Assembly (NCBI GenBank): GCA_036172665.1
Contig: CM069873.1
Span: forward strand, 30,992,001-31,056,000
From: Prosopocoilus inquinatus
Taxonomy: Eukaryota; Arthropoda; Insecta; Coleoptera; Lucanidae
DNA length: 64,000 bases
Direction: 5' to 3'
Shown here piece by piece: positions 38,687-48,816 of the stretch. The position numbers were made by a program, and so were the translations under genes. Under the pieces are notes generated by a model that saw only the letters and a list, made by a program, of their open reading frames with translations, was not told the origin of the DNA and did not search any database. The number at the start of each line of letters is the position of its first letter. Within the stretch, counting starts at the first letter, position 1.

Positions 38687-40849
38687 CCTGCTGTTTCAAA
38701 CTGGGTGTGCACTGTAGGGATCTCCTAAACTGTAAGAGATACAGATTCGGTTAAATTGAAGAAAAGTTGCACGAATCAATGCCTAATTTGGGTCCATAGA
38801 CAGAATGACTTTTTTCTTATTTCTTCTTGAGTTATTAAAGAAAATATAATTTAAGAAAAACCGAGAATACTGAAGCGCTGTTATTAAAACTATTTAAGGA
38901 ATGGCACGTGCCAGAGCTATTTTTTAATTTAATGTAGGCGGGGCTACAAAAAGATGATTACATGAATAAAAAAGAGACGTTTTTGTTTTTGATATTTGAA
39001 TGTTGTGGGGTCAGACGTGTTACGGATGTCAGACGGGGCACTTCTATTAAATTATTTTACGGAACGCAGTGTTTGATTTCTTACAACGCGGTGTTTGTTT
39101 ATCTTACAGTAAAGAAGTCGATTTTCTTATTTCCTCTGTATCTCTTTTATTACACATAATTTTGAAATTCTGATATAACTTTCCACAGGCACTTTTTTAT
39201 TCTGCTTCGAATAGAGGTGGCAAAATTGAAGTCAAACGTTTTGTCTTTCCACGATTTTCTAAATACAACTTATACCTTTTTACTATTCTATTCGATAGCA
39301 TTTTTTCTCCTGATTGTAATGATATACACACTTAATAGTTGATATTAATCTGAAGCTTAGATAATGCAGATTTTTATATGAAAATTTTATTTAATACATA
39401 ATTTTTAATGTATAGTCATTTTCTTTGCTATAGTGTAAATTTTAATAAACTATTTTTTTCTGTATCGTTATTTTAATAATGCACTGCACTTACGAAAATG
39501 AATTTTTACTGACAAATATCGGGTGGATCTAATATAACCTGCTAGACTAGTAGCTAACGAGACTCAGCTTTGGTATAGGAATGAAATCATTTTTAATTTT
39601 GACTCGCACTGTTCGTTTAAAAGAAAAAGTGAATACTAATTATACTAAAAATATTTAGATTTTACTAAATAGTGCCTTCTACAAAGACACTGGCAGCTAG
39701 AAACGAATATTTTTGTGATAAATTTTAAAGATACTTTCTATAACAATGTATTTTTTTTTAATTTCTTTAGCACTCAGTGGCTCTCAACACTTCACTATTT
39801 TCAATTTTAAACTTGGTTAAGTTCAAAAATGGTACTAGATTTCGTTTTGACGAGGTGAATTACCAGTTTAATGGTGGCAAGTTATATTGGGACCATCCTG
39901 CATAATTTAAACAGGATAATGTAGGCTTTGTATTTTGGACGTTGAAACAGTGACCTGCGTTAAGATAAATAATAAGGAGGATCGAAGAAAGCGAATATTA
40001 AATTCTTGCAGAAATGTTATCATATTCGACACGCCAGACAACACAGGATTAAGAACGAATATGTGTCTTAAAAACAGTGGCGGACATTTCGAGGATTTAC
40101 TTTAATTTGTTTATTTCACTTTATTTATTTCACAAATTTATTTTCTTCTTCTAATAATTTTTGTTCAAGTTATTTATTTTGTTCTTGTAATTTAATATGT
40201 TTATTCTGCTGTTTATTTGGTTTGTGTTACACTCTAATAATAATAAATTTACTTATTCAAAAAAACTTGACGAAACTATCAGTATTTTTGTCATATTTTA
40301 ACTTTATTTGAAAAAAAGGTATTAAGTATTACACATCACTGAAACCGCCAGAAAAAATGCTATCGAACAGAATAATAAAAAGATAAGAAAATGACCCAAA
40401 AATTTAAAATTATGTTTTAAGATTTTCATATAAAATCTGAATTATTTCAGCTTCAAATTAATATTATTACAATCAAGAGAAAAGATGCTATCAAATAGAA
40501 TAATAAAAAGACATAAGTTGTATTTACAAAATCGAAACTGATGATGGTTGAGGAAAGACGAAACGTTTGACTTCAATTTTATTACTTCTATTCGAAGCAG
40601 AATCAAAAAGTGCCTGTAGAAAGTTAAATCAGAATTTCAAAGTTATGTATAATAAAAGAGATACAGAGGAAATAAGAGAATCGACTTTTTTACATTTTCA
40701 TTAATATCTCAAGAAGAAATAATAAAAAATCATTCTGTTAATGAATACGTGTTAGGTATTTATTCATACAACTTTTCTTCCATTTAACCAAATTTGTAAC
40801 TCTTACGGTTTAGGAGATCCCTTCAGTGCACACCCAATGTGACAGACGG
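38687..40849. mobile_element. Large foldback element, 2.16 kb
   Basis: The left arm begins CCTGCTGTTTCAAACTGGGT and continues GTGCACTGTAGGGATCTCC; the inverted right arm begins CCGTCTGTCACATTGGGTGT and continues GCACTGAAGGGATCTCC. Arm similarity runs for about 400 bp through ATTTCTTCTTGAG, TTTCCTCTGTATCTCTTTTA and TTGAAGTCAAACGTTT blocks. The left arm has about 240 bp extra (38,875-39,113) not found in the right arm, probably a later insertion. TATA flanks both ends. There is no transposase and the centre is AT-rich. Confidence 0.88.
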
Positions 40850-40853
40850 TATA

Positions 40854-43278
40854 GTATAGTATAGTAAAGTACAGTTAGTTTTAATAAGAAAAATAATAAT
40901 CAAATGCCTTTATTTCAGTTAGCGGAGTTCAGCTATAAAGCTGCTCAACCGGTCAATCAACTTTTAATATAATTGTAATTATACAATAATTATGTGCAAT
41001 GCGTAGATTACAAGTGTATGTACAATTCGTAAATAAATAATAAGAAACAAGAAAAAATAAAATAAAAAGAATGTGACAGAGATGTACATTCACGGACTTT
41101 AAAGACGCCCAGGTCTTTGCAACCCCTGTCCACTACTTTACCGGTCGACTATTTAATCCGACCGACCTAAAATTATTTACGACGGGTACTCCTGCAGCCT
41201 TTCCAATAATTATCTACACGTGTTTGTATGTATTCATGCTTCAATGTAATACTGCTTTACACGCCGTGTCCGTAGATCGGGTTTACTATAGGAAAAACGT
41301 TTTATTTTTCATTTTTCTGCTTGCCCTAAAACATAATAAATATTACGAAAGTAATAAATTCCCATTAATAACTGAAAAAGTTAGGATATTTATCTTTTTA
41401 CTTTAACAAAATGTCAATCATGTCAGCTAGGAATTGGCGATATTATGAATTTGATACCTTACCACGTTTTCATTCACAATATTTTTGTTTTATGAAAATG
41501 TTTGCAGGTTCTTAAAATTTTAAAATTGAAGTTAAAAAATGAAAACCCGTTTTTAAGAGAGTTTATTTTAAATTATTTTATTCTACGTAACTATTACCCC
41601 TTTTACATTTACAGTAATTGGAGAGTAACTATAACTGGTTTAAGTGCCAATTTTGTGTTAAAATGTTTTTTTTTTTTTGTTAAATTGCTCGTGAGCAAAT
41701 CGAAGCCACGTTATCATTTATCTTAGTAATATAATTACCAAGATCAGGAAATTACAGTAATTCGTTAAATAGTTAATTTAATAAGCCGTTTTGAAAAAAG
41801 AAGCGAATTGCTACCCTCGTAAAGAAGAGTCCCACAACTTACCTTCCGAATCGATAATGAAGTACAGCAGAAATAAACTCCTATGCCTGGCAGCTCGGTG
41901 AAGGTGAGGCATAGATTCCAGATGTTAGAATAACACATACTCCTACTTTTTTGCTTTATTTAATTTTAATATGACAAACTTTCTGAGGCAGTTTTTAGTA
42001 TTGTAAAGTAGTACCTGTAGGATGAAATATTGTCGGAATTAAAATAATATCTACATAGTACATATTGCGACTACAAAAGCCTTTCTCTATATGAAAAGGC
42101 GAAGTTCTGCATAAATCCAAAGTTATGTAGCTTCATTTATCTTCCAGGGATAAGAGCTTAAGCACTCCGGCATACTATTTATGTACGTGCGAAATTACGC
42201 AAACTATCAAATTTATATCTCGGGCAGCAAATCATGGGGCGTTGACGGTAATTAAGACGCAACAATTTCCTAAATAACGATTCTTAACCCGGTGGTGTTC
42301 CGAATTTATTTATTTGAATGGAACAAGTGATTTTGTTATCAAAGCCGCCCAAACACGCCACTAAGCTGTTTTAAGCTAATGAAATAATTAAAGTAATTCG
42401 TGAGATTAATTTAATTAAGTGTGTAATATAATTACTTAAATCTGGTGAACCTCTTATGATAATTAACGAATGCCTTCGGATTAGTTGGTGTTCACGGAAG
42501 CAAGCGGCGCCTACTCTTGTTTTGATGATAATAACAAATAACATCCGAGAAAATACATTTTTCATCATTTTTATTAAATTAAAACATATGAGACGGAATT
42601 GCACAAAATAAAAAAAAATAACACCAATAACATCAAGAGTGTGTTTCCTTTTGCTCTGGTGCTCGTACAGTGGAACACTCTACGTTTTAAAAATAAAGGA
42701 CAACACGTCACTTTGCCGCCGATAGCACTGAAATAACGTTAATATCTGAGCTTCAATCGTAAGCGTTTATTTCTGAAAAGTTGTATTTTATTTTGTAATT
42801 TTCTGTTATGTATTAAAACTCCGCGCGAAACGAACATCGTCCATCAATGTTTAAATAAGCAAAAATAAAACGCGCTCCCAATGAAAGATTGAGCAAAAAT
42901 AAAACGCGGTTTCAGTGAAAGAAACGTTGTAAATACCATGGGGCTTTTTACAATCTCCAAAGATGCCGCTAATTACAAATGTCGATGCGAATTTCAAAGG
43001 GGGAATTAAGTCGACAGAAACGCGGTAAGTTTCAATTCGATAAATACCATGACTTTATCTTTGAACGAAAGAATATTTTTATGCATATTGTGTTTTCATG
43101 AGAATTTATGACGGCAGGAGCACTAAAAAAGTGACTTAATTAAAATCCAATATGGGCCTAATTATGTTTTGATTCAAGATACTTAATAAAACCAACCAGT
43201 TTATTTTTAATTCACTTCATATAATTTTCTTTAATAATTTAATAAATGGGAGATATTTTTAGAATTAGAAAATTATAT
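40854..43278. other. Gene-free AT-rich DNA before the Gypsy element
   Basis: No gene recognised. A duplicated AAAATAAAACGCG block lies near 42,861-42,910. This should be the host sequence flanking the 5' LTR of the Gypsy element. Confidence 0.5.
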
Positions 43279-43493
43279 TGTCACGAAGGGTGCTTTTGTT
43301 AATTTAAACACTCTGTATATACATGTTAAATATTGCGGTACGGTGGGGCACACTTTGCTGAGTCGTCCATATCGGAATGAGCGCTCGATCGCGGCTTCGA
43401 TCGGAGCGGGGGACGAATCGCTGGGCAAGGGCGACTCAGGAACGTGGGTCTTCCGGAGATTGGGTTGGTTGTGCCAAATAAACGTGATACTCA
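43279..43493 (+). repeat. Candidate 5' LTR
   Basis: TGTCACGAAGGGTGC at 43,279 resembles the start of many Gypsy LTRs. TGTATATACATG (about 43,313) could be the TATA region, AATAAA (43,477-43,482) the polyadenylation signal, and ...ATACTCA at 43,493 the end. The second LTR is outside the window, so the limits cannot be confirmed by comparison. I do not recognise a primer-binding site after the CA. Confidence 0.45.
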
Positions 43494-43564
43494 GTGAGTG
43501 GGCTTTTCATTAATTAAGGCGGACGGAATAATCTCGGGTAAATTTAATAACGTTTGATACATAA

Positions 43565-45349
43565 ATGGCTGAAGGACCCAGAACAAGGCTAAGGAGCAAA
43601 GATGACGAAAAAGTCGAGAATTTAATAAAGGAAAAAAAGAAGCCAGAAATTCACGTAACATTAGATAAACACGCTTTTTTCCCACTAGCGAGGAGCACAT
43701 TGACACCACGATCGCCGCCAGCAGGTCGCAAAAATTTACAAATAACATTAGGCAGCGAAGAAGACTTAACAATTTTGGAAGATAAAAATGACAAAACAAA
43801 GACACTAGAACAAACACCCGCGATTACCACGCCTAACAGAGGTCAGCAGACTCAAGTCAGTCCGAACCCACACCAATTTCGGACATTGAAACAAGTCTTA
43901 CATCAAGAAAACCAGCGGCAAATTCTAAATCACGGTCCAATACCCGATCCCCCCACTTGGCCAGAACGACTGAGCACAGAGACAACAATTAAACCGAAAT
44001 CCTTAGCGGAATCGATAATGGAACAAAGAGAAAAAATACTGGAAACGCGCGTTGCGCCATCACCAGATGATACGTTCTTACGAAAAGGAGCAATTCCGAA
44101 ACAAAATAATATCGTACAGAGGAAACAATTGGAACCTAATAACGGAAAATTGAAGCAAAACCCGGAAATCCACGAATTTAATTCGAAGGAACCTAACTGG
44201 ACGAGTAGAAATAAATCAATTAGTATGTTTTATAACACACGTAAATCAGTGGCGCCAAAATTTTCGAAACCACCAGCTTTTAATCCGCAGGAAGATGATC
44301 CTATGACCTTCTTGAAAAAATATAAAGTTGTAGCCAAAATGAACGGTTGGGACGAATTGGAACAGCTGGGATATTTGGAAAATTCTTTGGAAGGTAGTGC
44401 ACTTTCCTGGTTTGAAAATTTGATAAGAAATAATTCAGAGGCCGATTGGGATTGGACAATAAAAAAGTTTAAAGATAAATTTTTAGGTCCCAATTTCGAA
44501 TTTAAATTGCAAGAAAAATTAATTATTCGGAAACAACGAACAAACGAAAGCTTAACGGACTTTTTTTATTCATTTATAGAAATCTGTAACGATTATAATC
44601 CGAAAATGCCCGAAAGAGAAATTCTACAACGCTTGATGGCGGGATTATTACCCTACTATAGACATATGGTATGCATAAAGTGTCCAACAAGTTTAAAAGA
44701 TTTAGAACATTTTATGGACACCATAGAAGAGACAGAAAAGGAAGGGAAGACAATTCTGCATAAGGACGTGGGGAAAAATCCCGAAGAAGAGAATCACGGC
44801 TATGACCTACGAAGATCGGACATAAGACAAGATCAGTCGGAAACAATGGGCATAATAAATAAATTAATCGACAAATTGACTGTTGACCGAAAAGAAGACG
44901 CCTTTAGAGATCGAAAGGGGGATTCTATTTACTACAATGCCAGAAGAAAACTCGAGCATAAAAAATTTGGAGAGGATGACAAAAGGAATAATTTTCATTT
45001 GACAGGAATCAAAAACCAAAAGCATTATCAACGAACTTCAAACATCTTTAATTGCCAAATTTGTGGTTACGCTGGTCATATGGCCAGAAATTGTAGAAAA
45101 TTGACTCCAAGAAGAGGATATAACAATGACAACAATAAAGAAGCGAGATCAGTGAACGTCCCGACATGTCAATGGTGTAATACAAGAGGACACACAGCGT
45201 CAACATATAGAAAATTAATAGCAGGAAGGCAAATTCCCAATAATCCACTTAACAGAGAGGGGCAATGCGTAATTAAGAAAGGATACGATTATGGCAGAAA
45301 GATGAATAATAATTTAAATGGTACAGGACAGAGCACGAAAAGGCCCTGA
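43565..45349 (+). CDS. gag: Gypsy Gag polyprotein
   Basis: A 594-residue structural protein that would form the retrotransposon capsid and bind its RNA. The first 220 residues are charged and low-complexity. Residues about 235-375 form a retrotransposon capsid domain (FLKKYKVVAKMNGWDE..., SALSWFENL, then a DFFYSF...RLMAGLLP stretch). Near the C-terminus is a CCHC zinc knuckle, CQICGYAGHMARNC (about residues 498-511), and a second knuckle-like CQWCNTRGH...TY in which the last cysteine is tyrosine. The start is the first in-frame ATG after the leader, in AAATGG context. The last 37 nt overlap the pol frame, and the slippery heptamer there (45,313) suggests that pol is made by -1 frameshifting. 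The frame is intact. Confidence 0.92.
   Translation: MAEGPRTRLRSKDDEKVENLIKEKKKPEIHVTLDKHAFFPLARSTLTPRSPPAGRKNLQITLGSEEDLTILEDKNDKTKTLEQTPAITTPNRGQQTQVSPNPHQFRTLKQVLHQENQRQILNHGPIPDPPTWPERLSTETTIKPKSLAESIMEQREKILETRVAPSPDDTFLRKGAIPKQNNIVQRKQLEPNNGKLKQNPEIHEFNSKEPNWTSRNKSISMFYNTRKSVAPKFSKPPAFNPQEDDPMTFLKKYKVVAKMNGWDELEQLGYLENSLEGSALSWFENLIRNNSEADWDWTIKKFKDKFLGPNFEFKLQEKLIIRKQRTNESLTDFFYSFIEICNDYNPKMPEREILQRLMAGLLPYYRHMVCIKCPTSLKDLEHFMDTIEETEKEGKTILHKDVGKNPEEENHGYDLRRSDIRQDQSETMGIINKLIDKLTVDRKEDAFRDRKGDSIYYNARRKLEHKKFGEDDKRNNFHLTGIKNQKHYQRTSNIFNCQICGYAGHMARNCRKLTPRRGYNNDNNKEARSVNVPTCQWCNTRGHTASTYRKLIAGRQIPNNPLNREGQCVIKKGYDYGRKMNNNLNGTGQSTKRP
45313..45319 (+). promoter_or_regulatory. Candidate -1 ribosomal frameshift site, T TTA AAT
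   Basis: In the gag frame the sequence reads AAT TTA AAT, giving the heptamer T TTA AAT, which fits X XXY YYZ. The pol frame is -1 relative to gag and becomes open exactly here, directly after in-frame stops at 45,307-45,312. The gag stop lies at 45,347-45,349. I did not model a downstream pseudoknot. Confidence 0.7.
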
Positions 45350-45966
45350 ACTCTGTCCGGAATTATTTCCAAAAAGGGGCCTCAAGTGATAGTGGTTCGT
45401 GTAGTGAAATAAGGAAAAATAATAATATTAAGTGTAATGTAATAACAATTCCAACAAATGACGCCAATATATTGACAACAACAGGTAGTCTTAATGGAAG
45501 AGATGTTAATATTATTGTGGACACGGGAGCAGCATCTAACGTTATTACTAGACGTTTTGCAACCGATATATTACCATTGGAAAATTCGCCCGTTCTGAAT
45601 ACGATTAATAATAAAAAAGTTGTCCCTTTAGGAATGTCAAAAGTAACGGTTTCACTGAGGGGCAAAATTTTTTTGCTACAGGCACTAGTTGTGGAGAACC
45701 TGACAGCACCACTAATTTTAGGATGCCCTTTTCTTAAGGATTATGATGCCGAAATAAATTTTTCTTCCAAGGAAATTAAGTTGAATAACCTAGAAACGAG
45801 CGTTGAAACTAATTTAGAAATACGGCAACAAAATATTGATAGTATTAAAAGTCAAAATTCCCGAAGATTAGGACAGGGTTGGCTAAAAATACCTAAATGG
45901 ACAAGTCAAAGGGTCTCGTATGAGAATTTTAAAAATCAGGACACAACGAAATTTTCCACTGAAATC

Positions 45967-46380
45967 AAGTACGTGAAGACAGATTTATTTAATTTACCAA
46001 AGTCATTTAGTTTAGCTCATTGCGTACCAGCCGATCTAAGAATGTCTAAAGGTATTGCTAAGTTATTTAAAGCTAAATTTGATAACATCGAGCAACTTAA
46101 AAACCAGAGTCCAAATGTGGGAAATGTGGTTTACTTAAAATTAAAAGAGAGATTTGTTTTTTACTTAATAACAAAAAGACATTCGCAGGATAAACCAACT
46201 TTACAAAATATTTTTAATTCCCTCTTATCGTTAAAACAGCTGATGGTACAAAATAAACTCGAAAATTTAGGGATGCCAAAAATAGCTTGCGGAATGGATA
46301 AGCAAAAATGGAAAACTATAGAAAAAATGATACGTTACATCTTTCAGGGAACAGACATTAACATCAACATATGTGAACTG
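45967..46380 (+). other. Macrodomain (TARG1/OARD1 type) within Gypsy pol
   Basis: About 138 residues between protease and reverse transcriptase match the whole length of the TARG1 (OARD1) ADP-ribose macrodomain: VKTDLF at the start, FSLAHCVPADLRMSKGIAKL, VVYLKLKERFVFYLITK, KPTLQNIFNSLLSLK, LGMPKIACGMDKQKW, and a closing TDININICEL. The lysine of LITK (codon 46,174-46,176) and the aspartate of CGMD (codon 46,297-46,299) correspond to TARG1 Lys84 and Asp125, the residues needed to remove ADP-ribose from glutamate and aspartate. An active ADP-ribosyl-acceptor hydrolase is therefore plausible. Its role in the retroelement is unknown; countering host PARP-type modification is one idea. Confidence 0.9.
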
Positions 46381-48231
46381 CCAGAACAAGATTATCAAAA
46401 ATCAGCAACTACAGCTCATAAAAATAAAACAGCAGTGTCTTGGAACGAACTACCAGGAGAGGATATCGTAGATGAAATTGTACAAGATCAAATAATTAAA
46501 GTCAATATAGCGGAAGATGCAATGATTGAAGGAGGAGAATCTAGAAGCTGTCAAATTAAATTTTCAGATAATGCAAACTTTGAAAAACCATTACTGTTTT
46601 GTACGTTTCATGCAAGAGGACAATTTCTTCATAAAAATAAATTGGAGATAGCAGATGATTTTCGAGATTTTGGAAATAATAAAATTAACATCTCTAATTA
46701 TGATAAAAACAGGAAACTAATCAAGAAGGATACGGCATTGGGCTACATTGTGGTGGATAACAAAAATGAAATTGGAAAATTATTAGCAGAACAAAATAAG
46801 CTTTTAAATTTAAATGTAGTGATGGAAGAAAAGTCGTCAAAAGTTTATAACATAAACAATCATCTGCAAGACGAAGAAAAGAAGAAATTAGAAAATTTAT
46901 TACAGAAAAATTCAGACATTATGGCATGGACAAACCTACTTCTCGGAAAAACAGATCGGGCAGAACACACGATCGATATTGGACAAAACAGCCCCGTCAA
47001 ATCACGACCATACAGGGTAAGTATGAAGGAGCGGGATATCATTAAACAACAAATAGAAGAGATGTTGGAAGCCGGGATCATACGTCCTTCAGACAGCGAA
47101 TTCGCTTCGCCCGTCGTGTTAGTAAAAAAACCGGATGGTACATTTAGATTCTGTGTTGATTACCGGAAACTGAATGCCATCACCACGAAGTCATCGTACC
47201 CCCTACCGCTGATAGATGATATACTAAATTTTTTAGGAGGAAATAAATATTTTTCGACACTAGACTTAAACAGCGGTTATTGGCAATGTCCAGTTAAAGA
47301 AGAAGATCGGCATAAAACGGCATTTACAACAAACGATGGGCTGTATGAGTTTAACCGCTTGAGCTTCGGACTGTGTAATGCACCAAGTACCTTCCAAAGG
47401 CTGACTGACTCAATATTTAAGGACTTAAAATGGAAGGAAGTGGCAATCTATTTAGACGATATCATCGTGGTAAGCAATACCATGGAGGAACACTTAGAAC
47501 GTTTACAAAGAGTCTTCAATTGCATAAAAGGAGCAGGTCTTACTTTAAAACCTTCAAAGTGCTATTTTGGAATGCAGGAACTTAGAGTGTTAGGATTCAA
47601 GATTTCAACTAAAGGTATATTACCAGACGATACAAAGATCCAAGCAGTAAGAAATTTCCCTACACCAAGAAAAATAAAAGAAGTTCAAAGTTTCTTAGGT
47701 TTATGTAATTTTTTCAGACGGTTTATTAAAAATTTTTCAATTATCGCCGGCCCGTTGTATAACATTATTGGGGCAAATTCAAAATTTGAATGGGGTCAAA
47801 ACCAGAAAAAAGCTTTCGAAGCTCTAAAAGAAAAACTAACCAGTGCTCCCATCTTAGGACATTACAATCCTACGGCAGAAACCGAGCTACGAGTAGATGC
47901 GAGTGGAAACGGAATCGGAGCAGTTTTATTGCAAAAAGACGTGGTGTCACAAAAACTTCACCCTATTTCGTATATCTCAAGAACTCTTACCAAATACGAA
48001 AAAAGCTACCCCATAACAGAATTAGAATGCCTAGCGGCAGTATGGTCGGTGGAATAATTTAGATCTTACTTGTGGGGATTGGACAGCTTTAACATAATTA
48101 CAGATCACCACGCGTTGTGTTGGCTACAGACGTTAAAAACTCCCGGAGGTCGTCTACTGCGCTGGTCGTTGAAACTGATGGAATATTCATACAAAGTTTT
48201 CCATAAAAAAGGAACATCAAACAAGGATGCG

Positions 48232-48720
48232 AGTAGTAGGAATAGGCCGATTCTGGAACCTCCTCCGACCTTGACCAATAAAGTTCAAGGTCAAGGTCGG
48301 AGGAGGTTCCAGAATCGGCCTATTCCTGACGTGACCTCACCATGACCTTAAACTTCAAGGCCATGACCTTGAGGTGACCTCGATCAAGGTCAAGATTAGA
48401 GGAGGTTCCAGAATCGACCTGTTCCTAACGTAACCGAGAGGAAACTTTGAAATGACCTTGAGGGTTCAAGGTTAAGATCGGAGGAGGTTCTAAAATTTGC
48501 TTTGTGCCGATGTAACTACAAGGTTAAGGATCAAGTCAGAGGAGGTTGCAAAATTTTCAATGTCATTGACGTGACCTCATCATTACCTCTAAAAGCGAGG
48601 TCAGAGGAGGGTTCCAAAAATTATCTATCCTTGACGTGACCTTAACTTGACGGAGGATCCAAAAACGGTTTATCTTGAATATGACCGTAAGGTTGGAGGA
48701 GGTAGGGACCCCCACCTAAA
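48232..48720. repeat. Left terminal repeat region with degenerate tandem units
   Basis: After the terminal hairpin, a unit beginning GGAGGAGGTTCCA(G/A)AAT and ending in (G/A)ACGTGACCTCA recurs about six times with changing spacing (near 48,299, 48,400, 48,480, 48,539, 48,602 and 48,651). Between units lie TGACCTTGA and TCAAGGTCA motifs. GAAATGACCTTGAGGG and GACCTTGAGGTGACCTC are inverted versions of sequence at 63.75-64.0 kb, which supports a terminal inverted repeat. Confidence 0.75.
48238..48327. repeat. Perfect 39-bp inverted repeat at the element tip
   Basis: The arm 48,238-48,276 (AGGAATAGGCCGATTCTGGA ... CTTGACC) is exactly complementary to 48,289-48,327, with a 12-nt loop AATAAAGTTCAA. 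It starts 6 bp inside the element end. It could be a replication or terminal-protein recognition structure, or a local duplication of the tip. Confidence 0.92.
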
Positions 48721-48727
48721 ATCTTGT

Positions 48728-48762
48728 TATATAAGGTTCTTCATTTGGGAATAGATTCAGTT
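48728..48762 (+). promoter_or_regulatory. TATA box plus TCAGTT initiator
   Basis: TATATAA at 48,728-48,734 is followed about 30 nt later by TCAGTT (48,757-48,762), the arthropod initiator consensus. It lies just inside the left terminal repeat and directly upstream of the first gene, so it should drive the plus-strand block. Confidence 0.75.
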
Positions 48763-48816
48763 GTTACAGAACTGTGAGTTGTGTTGTTAAGTTAATCACC
48801 TACCTACATACATAAA

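Larger units (their letters stand above)
43279..48231 (+). mobile_element. Ty3/Gypsy LTR retrotransposon, 5' part, interrupted by a Polinton
   Basis: The element has a candidate 5' LTR, a gag gene with capsid and zinc-knuckle domains, and a pol frame with protease, a macrodomain, reverse transcriptase and the first part of RNase H. RNase H similarity stops exactly after codon GCG at 48,229-48,231, where the terminal repeat of the Polinton starts. Integrase, the rest of RNase H and the 3' LTR are therefore absent from this window and are expected on the far side of the Polinton. One in-frame stop interrupts pol. Reading frames are otherwise open over more than 4.5 kb, so the insertion is fairly young. 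Confidence 0.9.
45313..48231 (+). pseudogene. pol: Gypsy Pol with embedded TARG1-like macrodomain; one stop codon and truncated
   Basis: Domains in order: aspartic protease with VDTGAASNVI (about 45,514-45,545); a linker; a macrodomain (45,967-46,380); a connector; reverse transcriptase with RFCVDYRKLNAI (about 47,148-47,183), FGLCNAPSTFQRL and the catalytic YLDD (47,449-47,460); then RNase H with VDASGNG (about 47,893) and TELECLAAVW. The frame is open from 45,313 with no ATG at its head, consistent with a Gag-Pol frameshift product. A TAA at 48,055-48,057 interrupts RNase H; similarity continues in the same frame (ITDHHALCWL...GRLLRW) to 48,231, where the Polinton starts. Integrase is not in the window. 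The macrodomain is not part of ordinary Gypsy pol. Confidence 0.92.

Noticed and set aside
48070..48345. Separate 91-codon gene after the Gypsy pol stop
   Set aside because: It is the same pol frame continuing after a nonsense codon, and its last third is Polinton terminal-repeat sequence.
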